A DNA stretch of 64,000 nucleotides from Lachnospiraceae bacterium (GTDB taxonomy: Bacteria > Bacillota > Clostridia > Lachnospirales > Lachnospiraceae): contig JAGBEO010000002.1 in the NCBI GenBank assembly GCA_017936885.1, forward strand, positions 25,991 to 89,990, in the 5' to 3' direction. The position numbers were made by a program, and so were the translations under genes. The notes below the pieces were generated by a model. The model did no database searches and was not told the DNA's origin. It saw only the letters and a list, made by a program, of their open reading frames with translations. Shown here in pieces: positions 57,587-64,000 of the stretch (its first letter is position 1; each line of letters begins with the position of its first letter).

Positions 57587-59254
57587 TCAATCTGAATTCC
57601 CTGTAATAACGGAAACATTGCCTTCCTCTGTGATGCCGTGTACCTGCAACCCTGTTGCAATACTGTTCTGTACCTTTCTCAACAATTCTTCGCTCATCAC
57701 TTCTCCGGGCACTAACAACGGTATTCCCGGCGGATATAAATGGATGAAGTCGGCAGCAATACGTCCCACCGACTCAGCCAGCAGTATCTCCTCCTGCGGA
57801 CTATGAAAAGCCTGTGCCGGCGTCATTCTCTGTTCCGGCTCTTCCATTTTCTGCCCTGCCTCCTTCAGTCTGATAATTTCCGGCTCCGGTTCATATTCCG
57901 TCTCATACATCACCTGAGGATTCTTCTCATCTATCCTATTCTGTGCCCCTTGCATCATCAGTCCTGCTTCTTCTATCCTATCATCTATCTGCACGATTGC
58001 ATCAGCCAATCTCTGCCAGCCTTCTTCCGTATCCATAACGGTCATGATTGCAAGCACATACGTACTTGCCGCCATCTCCATCTGCAAATGATACTCATCC
58101 CGCAAGATATCATATAACTGCTGCCCGGTCATGGATGTGCCCTTCACCGAAATGACAAGCTTACCCATATCCCAGCCGACCAGGGCATATCCTGCAGCTT
58201 TCTGCTTTTGTGTTTCTTCTTCCTTATCTTTTCGTTTTCCATATTCTTTATATCCGTTGAAAGCATCTGCATATATTTCTCTTTCCCTCGGCGGCTTTTT
58301 ACCTAACACATCCGTGATTTTCCCCACACGGATATGTCGGCACCCACCTACTTTTCTTAGGAAAGCTGTATATTGATTGTGATAAAAGGAAAACCGTTCT
58401 TCACCATGCTTTTCCATATATCGTATACAGGAATCCATGCTTGCCATCATCACATAGGACGGGCTGCTGGTCTGCAGCATCGCTAAATACTTACGTAACT
58501 TCCCCCGGTCTACGCGCTCTCCACTCACGTGCAGCAGCGCAGTCTGGGTCATGGACGGCAATGTCTTATGAAGACTATGAATAACCAAATCGGCGCCTCC
58601 CGCCACTGCACCTTCTTTGAGATGCGCGCCGTGGGCCTCATCCACAATAAGAATCCTGCCTCTCTCATGCACAGCCTTTGCAATCGCTTTCACATCCGAC
58701 AGGATTCCCTCATAGGTCGGCGATGTGATGACTACTGCTTTGCAGTTGGGATATTGGTCTAATAACCTGCTGACCTCGTAAGCATCCACACCATCATAGA
58801 TATCATATTCTTCTATTATCTGAGGATAAAAGTAGTGCAGCGTCAGTCCCTGCATAATCGCCGCATGATAAACCGACTTGTGACAGTTACGTGCCACCAG
58901 GATTTCGTCTCCCTGCTCTGTTACAGCCATGATAGATGCCAATACGCCGCAAGTACTGCCGTTTACCAGATAATAGGTTTCCTCCGCGCCATACAGCCGC
59001 CCGGCTCTCTCCTGCGCTTCTTTTATGATACCTTCTGCATGATGCAGATTGTCATAACCATCAATCTCCGTAATATCAAACCGATAGAATTCCGCCATCT
59101 CACCTGCCTGCGGATTGCGCTTATGCCCCGGCATATGATAGGGATAAAAATCGGTGTCCGCATATTCTGTTAAAGCCTGATATAGCCCCTTGTCACAGTC
59201 CTGTTCTGATTCTTTGCTATGAAATTGATTTATGTTCCGTTTCTGACTGTACAA
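57587..59254 (-). CDS. Orn/Lys/Arg decarboxylase family protein (YaaO-like)
   Basis: 555 residues of PLP fold-type I: PYHMPGHKRNP at the N-terminus, NGSTCGVLASI, VDEAHGAHL and the PLP Lys in HSLHKTLPSMTQ. C-terminal domain follows with PGIPLLVPGE. In Bacillus yaaO lies just before tmk-yaaQ-yaaR-holB, the same place as here. It could form a polyamine precursor; substrate among Arg, Lys and Orn is not clear. Start is TTG 59254 with GGAAAAG upstream. Acidic/Gln-rich insertion near residues 415-460 is unusual. Confidence 0.88.
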   Translation of the reverse strand: MYSQKRNINQFHSKESEQDCDKGLYQALTEYADTDFYPYHMPGHKRNPQAGEMAEFYRFDITEIDGYDNLHHAEGIIKEAQERAGRLYGAEETYYLVNGSTCGVLASIMAVTEQGDEILVARNCHKSVYHAAIMQGLTLHYFYPQIIEEYDIYDGVDAYEVSRLLDQYPNCKAVVITSPTYEGILSDVKAIAKAVHERGRILIVDEAHGAHLKEGAVAGGADLVIHSLHKTLPSMTQTALLHVSGERVDRGKLRKYLAMLQTSSPSYVMMASMDSCIRYMEKHGEERFSFYHNQYTAFLRKVGGCRHIRVGKITDVLGKKPPREREIYADAFNGYKEYGKRKDKEEETQKQKAAGYALVGWDMGKLVISVKGTSMTGQQLYDILRDEYHLQMEMAASTYVLAIMTVMDTEEGWQRLADAIVQIDDRIEEAGLMMQGAQNRIDEKNPQVMYETEYEPEPEIIRLKEAGQKMEEPEQRMTPAQAFHSPQEEILLAESVGRIAADFIHLYPPGIPLLVPGEVMSEELLRKVQNSIATGLQVHGITEEGNVSVITGNSD

Positions 59255-59323
59255 CCTGATTCTTTTCCATTCTCTCGTTCTAAGCTAATATGCCTGTATG
59301 AAATCCACTATAATGCATGAATC

Positions 59324-59899
59324 TTACACCGCCTGTTTCCCATGCCCCTTACGAAGCCCAACAGTCTCTCTAAACGAACAATATTTATCCGCCGCTGTAA
59401 CCACCCACGCCTCCTCGCAGGTAGGCGGTACGATCGTAAGCGGCCACATATGCTTCCTGATAATCTCCCGCTGTCTGTCCGAAAGACGATATTCTTTCTC
59501 TGCATTTTCAAGTGCTGTCATCGGATGATGGAACCCATGCAGCCTTTTTCTCTGTGACAGATATTCTTTATCATGCCAGTCATACAGAAAATAATCATGC
59601 AAAAGAGCGCCCCGCACTAAATCGTGCTTATTGCAATGCAGCCCCAGCTTCTTATTGATCAGCAAACTGTACCGTGCCACATCCATACAGTGATTATGCA
59701 CCGTCATGGTACCATGCTGAATATGCCCTTTTGTGCGTTTAAAATTCTGGGAATTAATAATATCAGAGCCGTGCTCCTTTAACAATGCCTGAATTCTTTT
59801 ATGCTGCTCATATAATTTTCTGATACGCTCACTGCGCTTTTGTCTGCGTTTTTCTCTATAACTTTGAAGAACTCTCATATTCCCCGTAATCTCCCTCAT
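59324..59899 (-). CDS. HD-domain phosphohydrolase-like protein
   Basis: About 191 residues. A basic coiled N-terminus (QSYREKRRQKRSERIRKL) precedes an HD domain: NHCMDVARYSL, LLHDYFLYDWHD (HD pair), HGFHHPMTALENA and ADKYCSF. Probably a metal-dependent nucleotide or RNA hydrolase. Start uncertain: ATG 59899, ATG 59878 or TTG 59944 are all possible, none with a clear ribosome site. Confidence 0.8.
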   Translation of the reverse strand: MREITGNMRVLQSYREKRRQKRSERIRKLYEQHKRIQALLKEHGSDIINSQNFKRTKGHIQHGTMTVHNHCMDVARYSLLINKKLGLHCNKHDLVRGALLHDYFLYDWHDKEYLSQRKRLHGFHHPMTALENAEKEYRLSDRQREIIRKHMWPLTIVPPTCEEAWVVTAADKYCSFRETVGLRKGHGKQAV

Positions 59900-59930
59900 A
59901 CCGCCATAACCTGCTGCTGCCTGTCTGCTT

Positions 59931-60266
59931 TTATACAAATACAATCTGCACTAACACCATATAACAGATGGTTCCCAGTCCGATGCTCAACAGAATATTT
60001 TTCTTCCACAGATGTAATCCCACCACCAGAAGACTTGAGAAAGCTGCCGGCAGCCAGTGACTCATACCTGTAAAATTAATACTTCTCAGACAATATACCA
60101 CCAATACCGCCATAATGGAAGCCGGAAGTACAGCTCCCAGATATTGAACCGTCTTCGGCACTTCTTTCTTACCGCCGAAAACCAGAAACGGAAAGGCCCT
60201 CAGCAGGATCGTGCACAATGACACTACTGCAATCACTGCAACAGAGTATCCTGTATCGATATTCAT
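59931..60266 (-). CDS. azlD: Branched-chain amino-acid exporter small subunit
   Basis: 111 residues with four hydrophobic segments and RAFPFLVFGG plus VQYLGAVLPASIMAVLVVY, typical of AzlD. It pairs with AzlC (3-bp gap) to export branched-chain amino acids or analogues. Confidence 0.9.
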   Translation of the reverse strand: MNIDTGYSVAVIAVVSLCTILLRAFPFLVFGGKKEVPKTVQYLGAVLPASIMAVLVVYCLRSINFTGMSHWLPAAFSSLLVVGLHLWKKNILLSIGLGTICYMVLVQIVFV

Positions 60267-60269
60267 ATG

Positions 60270-60980
60270 CTATGCGACCTCCTCTGCCCAAAAAACTTTT
60301 CTCCGTGCCAATAACAGTATTATCACACAAGAACACAATGCCGGCAGAATAAACTGATCCGGTCCTAATACAATCAGCCACAGAATACCGCATACAGCCC
60401 CAAGCAGTGCCGGAAAATGACTCTTTGCCCCCTGCCACTGTTCTACTACAATCACAATAAACAATGCTGTCATGGAAAAATCAATTCCTGTCGAATCAAA
60501 AGTAAAGTAACTGCCTGCCAGTGCACCGATTACTGATCCTAACACCCAGTAACATTGATCCAAAAATGAAATCCAGAAAAATACCTTTTTCTCTTCCATT
60601 CCCTCAGGAATTTTCGTGCCGCACAGTACGGAATAAGTCTCGTCCGTCAGGGAAAATACCAGATAGGGATAAGCTTTTCCCATCTTCTTATACTTCTCTA
60701 CGAAAGAAAGACCATAAAAAATATGCCGTCCATTAATGAATAATGTCATAAGCACAGCCGAAAGCAGCCCTGCTCCGCTTGTTAAAAGTGTCACAAGAAC
60801 GAACTGCATACTGCCCGCATAAACTACAACACTGATTAAGAATGCCCAAAGAAAACTATATCCTGCATTTTGCAATAACAACCCAAAGGCAATCCCCAGG
60901 AAAATATATCCGAGCATAACCGGAATAGACTGTTTCCATGCAAAAATAATCGGATTTTTATTCTTATGCTGCTGTTCCAT
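60270..60980 (-). CDS. azlC: Branched-chain amino-acid exporter large subunit
   Basis: 236 residues, about six to seven hydrophobic segments, with PVMLGYIFLGIAFG, YAGSMQFVLV and the NGRHIFYGLSF motif of AzlC. Precedes azlD. Start ATG 60980 lies 18 bp after the glycosyltransferase stop. Confidence 0.92.
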   Translation of the reverse strand: MEQQHKNKNPIIFAWKQSIPVMLGYIFLGIAFGLLLQNAGYSFLWAFLISVVVYAGSMQFVLVTLLTSGAGLLSAVLMTLFINGRHIFYGLSFVEKYKKMGKAYPYLVFSLTDETYSVLCGTKIPEGMEEKKVFFWISFLDQCYWVLGSVIGALAGSYFTFDSTGIDFSMTALFIVIVVEQWQGAKSHFPALLGAVCGILWLIVLGPDQFILPALCSCVIILLLARRKVFWAEEVA

Positions 60981-60998
60981 TTTATTTTCAACTTCCTT

Positions 60999-62228
60999 TT
61001 ATCCTTCAATCAAATCATGCAGCACTTTCGCCCGATGTGCCCACGTATGTGCTTCTTTCGCCATAGCATATCCCTGATCCGCTATCTCCTGCATATGTAC
61101 CGGATTTGCTAAAAGCTCTCCTGCAATTTCCGGCACTTTGTCCATCTGGGATAAAGAATAAATACTGCAATCCACACCGTCATGCAGAATACTGTCCAGA
61201 TATACACTGCTGTCTGTCAAACACACTGCGCCATTAAGCATCGTGTTAAAAATTCTGTCATGGGCGCCGTCCTTAAACCATGGCATTACATTTAAAGATA
61301 TCTTAGTCTGGCATAGCTTCTTAAGACATCCTATGGAATCCAAATTATTCATCAAAATCAGATTTTCTTCGTGTTTACAGGGCAATAAATCCCATCCATC
61401 ACCAAACACATGCACCTTAATCCCTGCATCTGCCAACTGCTGCACCGCTTTGCCTCTGAGTGTATAACGAACATACAAGTCAATAAAAGTAAGCGCCGCC
61501 ATCGTTTTCTTCAGCTCTTCCTCCGGCACCTCACCAAGCTCATCCCTCAAATGGGACTCCGCCACTTCCTCCACCGTTTTACAGGGATTGGCTAACAGAT
61601 CATCAATCATGCCGTAATAAAATGCCGTGTACTCATCATCAATTCTCGTAATATATTTCTCAAAAGTCTTCGGCACACAGTAATTCCCTACCATGATCAC
61701 ATCATACTTACGATATTCAATCGGCACATTGGACTTGTTCGGATACAACTGCGTCCCTGCCAGGGGCAGAAACGGGCCGTTCTCTATCTCCGGAAAAAAT
61801 CTGCGCATATATTTCTCATGATTCTTGTCAATGCTCAGATGATGATACCCTCTCGGCACCTTTTCCAGAAAATGATGATAGTACATAGGATGATCCACTA
61901 CAATATTGTAACTGGGGATGTCCAAAGCATCCCACATTGATCTGCCGTTTTCATCCAGAAAATAATCCTCTCCGCTCATGCCATGGAAATTAAAATTAAT
62001 GAGAACCGTATTCCCTTTTTCAAAAAAAGACCGGAAAAATTTCTCTGTGCTGCTCCAGGGTTTGCTTAAATCATATAGAAACACTTCATGCCCCATCGCT
62101 TTCATCGCCTCCGCGATCTGGATGGAAAAATAGCCCTGGGTTTCTATATCACCCTCAAAAAACATGATCTTTTTCATAATGTATAACCATGTGCCTTTCT
62201 CAGCCTTTGAGTTTTCATACCAACTCAT
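60999..62228 (-). CDS. CgeB-like glycosyltransferase
   Basis: 409 residues, GT-B type. N-terminal KIMFFEGDIETQGYFSIQIAEAM, DYFLDENG, VVDHPMYYHHFL; C-terminal glycosyl-transferase group-1-like part with HVFGDGWD, SLNVMPWFKDGAHDRIFN and LNGAVCLTD. Such proteins occur in spore-coat (CgeB) and surface-glycan gene sets. The acceptor is unknown. Start may be ATG 62228 or internal ATG 62177 (MKKIMFFEG); neither has a strong ribosome site. Confidence 0.82.
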   Translation of the reverse strand: MSWYENSKAEKGTWLYIMKKIMFFEGDIETQGYFSIQIAEAMKAMGHEVFLYDLSKPWSSTEKFFRSFFEKGNTVLINFNFHGMSGEDYFLDENGRSMWDALDIPSYNIVVDHPMYYHHFLEKVPRGYHHLSIDKNHEKYMRRFFPEIENGPFLPLAGTQLYPNKSNVPIEYRKYDVIMVGNYCVPKTFEKYITRIDDEYTAFYYGMIDDLLANPCKTVEEVAESHLRDELGEVPEEELKKTMAALTFIDLYVRYTLRGKAVQQLADAGIKVHVFGDGWDLLPCKHEENLILMNNLDSIGCLKKLCQTKISLNVMPWFKDGAHDRIFNTMLNGAVCLTDSSVYLDSILHDGVDCSIYSLSQMDKVPEIAGELLANPVHMQEIADQGYAMAKEAHTWAHRAKVLHDLIEG

Positions 62229-62254
62229 GCCAAATTCTTACAATTTTGTCGTAA

Positions 62255-63343
62255 CTATATGTTTTCTGCCTTATCCCGATAGAGGATCGCAGTAATAATA
62301 AAACTTGCCGCAAAAGATACCACGCCCACGATAATCGCTTTCATCAAATTATAAGGTTCTTCTGTACTGTAAAACATCAGAATAGAAGGGATACTCGGAA
62401 AAGTATAGATAAAGCAGTGCACCGTAATAATACCCTGCACGATACCCGCAATCATACAGCCCAAAATATTGCCGATTGCCGGTGTTTTCTCCTTAAAACA
62501 AATCCCGAAAATAGACGGCTCCGCAATACCCGGAATTAAGGCTGTAACCATAGCGCTAAGTGACATGGATCTTAATTCCGGTTTCTTCGTTTTCACAAAG
62601 ACACCCAAATCACAGCCTGCCAAAGAGATATTAGAAATAAACAATGCAACCATAATACCATAATCAACACCGGTTAATCCGATCTGCGTGATAGCCAACG
62701 TCATAAATATCCAGTGCATACCCGTAGAAACAAGCACCAAAGTCAATGCTGCAAACAAGCCCCATGCCAGAACCGGCACCTCCGTCTGCATAATATTCAA
62801 TCCGCTTGCCAACGCGTTGCTAATCAGACTTACTACCGGCTCAATCACCAGAATTCCAAGCAAAGAGGTAATCAAAATCGCACATACTGCCAAAAAATAT
62901 GGCTGCAGACTTTCCTTTATCATTTTCTTCAGGAAGCGCACAATATGAGACATACAGTAAATCAACAGAATAATCGGAATAACGCTGTACGCATAGGTCG
63001 CTGAAACCACCGGAATACCGATAAAAGTAACCTTCTCACCGCTCTCCATAAGTGCCGCGAAATCCGGAAGCAGCATAACACACACGCTGATTATCGCAAT
63101 CAACGGGTCTGTATCAAAATGCTTCGCCGAAGAATATGCTACCATAATCGGTAAAAAGTAAAAAGGCGCCGTGGCAATCGCAGACATAATTGTCTCCGTC
63201 GTTCCCGTTAAAAGATGCACTGTCGTCAAAAGCAGCACAATCATTTTCAAAATACCTCCCGCTAAAAGGATCGGTATAATCGGTGCCATACATTCACTGA
63301 TATGATCAAATACTGCTGACAGGGATTTCTTTACTTTTTCCAT
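62255..63343 (-). CDS. PTS EIIC permease, glucose/glucoside superfamily, orphan
   Basis: 362 residues with about ten hydrophobic segments and the substrate-loop motif PGIAEPSIFGICFKEK. It resembles the EIIC domain of beta-glucoside (BglP-type) proteins. The EIIB and EIIA domains normally attached are absent, and no PTS gene adjoins. It may borrow EIIA/EIIB from elsewhere or do something else. The start was set at ATG 63343 with AAGGA 7 bases upstream; the frame is open to 63376. Confidence 0.82.
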   Translation of the reverse strand: MEKVKKSLSAVFDHISECMAPIIPILLAGGILKMIVLLLTTVHLLTGTTETIMSAIATAPFYFLPIMVAYSSAKHFDTDPLIAIISVCVMLLPDFAALMESGEKVTFIGIPVVSATYAYSVIPIILLIYCMSHIVRFLKKMIKESLQPYFLAVCAILITSLLGILVIEPVVSLISNALASGLNIMQTEVPVLAWGLFAALTLVLVSTGMHWIFMTLAITQIGLTGVDYGIMVALFISNISLAGCDLGVFVKTKKPELRSMSLSAMVTALIPGIAEPSIFGICFKEKTPAIGNILGCMIAGIVQGIITVHCFIYTFPSIPSILMFYSTEEPYNLMKAIIVGVVSFAASFIITAILYRDKAENI

Positions 63344-63566
63344 ACTTTTTCCTTCTATACTCCTTATTTCTTCCAACTTCTCTTTATCATTCTTACTTTG
63401 TTTATCTTATCTTCTAAAAACTACTCTTTTTATATCGACAAAATTTTATGTTTCATTTATCCAGAAATATTCTCAGGCGTATTTATAGTAGCATACTTTA
63501 TCCTGAATTGGTATGCCTATCCATCATCAATATCATTATTCTCTTACTTCCTTATGCTTTATTACT

Positions 63567-63703
63567 CAGGAATAAGCCAGAAAAAAGCTGTAGAGCTTAT
63601 GGGGCATTCAGATATCAAAATGATTATGGAAGTATATGCGCATATGGACGAACAGAAGGAATCTGTACAAGAAAAATTAGACCAAGCCATTGCGCTATAA
63701 TTT
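63567..63703 (+). pseudogene. Tyrosine integrase C-terminal remnant
   Basis: The last about 45 codons read SGISQKKAVELMGHSDIKMI and then MEVYAHM, the end of a Tn916-type tyrosine recombinase with the LMGHS box and the catalytic Tyr in VYAH. The upstream part of the open frame (63398-63566) is unrelated and AT-rich. It points towards tRNA-Lys, a common integration target, so it is probably a scar of a lost element. Confidence 0.75.
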
Positions 63704-63778
63704 TGCTATAATGTCATATGTTTTGCTATAAAAATGCTATAATATAAATCTTTATTTTCAAACAAAATAGTGCAAAAG

Positions 63779-63824
63779 AAAAACACCCTATTTTCCTTAT
63801 TTTTAAGGAGTTTCGGGTGTTTTT
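63779..63824. terminator. Terminator after tRNA genes
   Basis: A perfect 10-bp stem AAAAACACCC/GGGTGTTTTT with an inner CCTT/AAGG hairpin; T runs on both strands. It ends the minus-strand tRNA message and may also stop plus-strand transcripts from the integrase remnant. Confidence 0.85.
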
Positions 63825-63830
63825 ATTAAG

Positions 63831-63903
63831 TGAAGCACGGGGGATTCGAACCCCCGACAACCTGATTAAAAGTCAGGTGCTCTACCGACTGAGCTAGTGC
63901 TCC
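63831..63903 (-). tRNA. tRNA-Lys (anticodon UUU)
   Basis: 73 bases that fold as a complete cloverleaf: acceptor GGAGCAC with GTGCTTC (one G-U), D arm AGCTCAGTCGGTAGAGCA, anticodon stem CCTGA/TCAGG around CTTTTAA, T arm with GGTTCGAATCC, discriminator A. CCA is not encoded. Confidence 0.97.
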
Positions 63904-63955
63904 ATATTTATGACATATTTCATATTGCCTTTCATCCTTTTTGGGTAATAGAAAA

Positions 63956-64000
63956 TGCCCAGAACCGGAATCGAACCAGTGACACGAGGATTTTCAGTCC
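63956..64000 (-). tRNA. tRNA-Phe (anticodon GAA), partial
   Basis: The 3' part of a tRNA: anticodon loop CTGAAAA, variable loop, T arm GGTTCGATTCC and acceptor 3' strand TCTGGGC with discriminator A at 63956. The 5' half lies outside the window. CCA is not encoded. Confidence 0.92.

Noticed and set aside
1-64000. CRISPR array, rRNA operon, complete insertion sequence or prophage
   Set aside because: No regularly spaced repeats, rRNA, transposase or phage structural genes were seen.

Overview
The window looks like a chromosome segment of an anaerobic, motile, spore-forming Clostridia bacterium, most likely Lachnospiraceae. The signs are moderate GC, AGGAGG-type ribosome binding sites, sigma-A promoters, spmA/spmB and a ricT-holB-yaaR block, MCPs, a FabK-type fatty-acid synthase, and an arabinose regulon with a GntR/LacI-hybrid AraR. 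Most genes lie on the minus strand.

1-10.3 kb is an L-arabinose utilisation locus, read right to left: ChvE-like binding lipoprotein, ATPase and permease of a multiple-monosaccharide ABC importer, AraR, L-arabinose isomerase, FGGY kinase (AraK-like), ribulose-5-phosphate 4-epimerase and the N-terminal transketolase subunit (cut by the window edge). AraR-type palindromes lie inside the araA promoter and upstream of the importer. 10.3-14.2 kb holds two chemoreceptors with a small membrane protein between them. 14.5-25.1 kb holds a second sugar importer (YtfQRT-YjfF type), a divergent second AraR-like regulator, and a three-component sensing system (histidine kinase, binding-protein lipoprotein, AraC-type response regulator) whose response regulator is broken by a frameshift.

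25-44 kb is mixed and accessory. It carries a GGDEF protein, a DUF885 protein, a FabT-like MarR regulator, an Mrr-like nuclease, a toxin-antitoxin pair next to a HicB remnant, and glycan enzymes (GH27, GH20, SGNH esterase). It also carries a third chemoreceptor, an FAD protein, a SIR2 protein (possible defence NADase), a CD3324-type/phosphotransferase fusion and a methyltransferase fragment. spmA and spmB, normally adjacent, lie at opposite ends of a roughly 9 kb stretch here.

44-51 kb is type II fatty-acid synthesis (fabH, a second FabK-like flavoprotein, fabZ, fabF, fabG, fabD, fabK, acpP) in two transcription units. Both are preceded by a TTTGA-N3-TCAAA palindrome that also sits in the promoter of the MarR gene 15-20 kb away. 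51-59 kb follows the Bacillus yaaO-tmk-yaaR-holB-yaaT-yabB-yabC order with changes: a guanylate-kinase-like protein in the tmk position, and rsmI continuous in frame with a secreted DUF4015-type glycosidase-like lipoprotein. 59-63.4 kb holds an HD protein, AzlCD, a CgeB-like glycosyltransferase and an orphan PTS EIIC. The window ends with a tyrosine-integrase tail next to tRNA-Lys and a partial tRNA-Phe.

No CRISPR array, rRNA or complete insertion sequence was seen. Function calls rest on motif recognition and gene context only.
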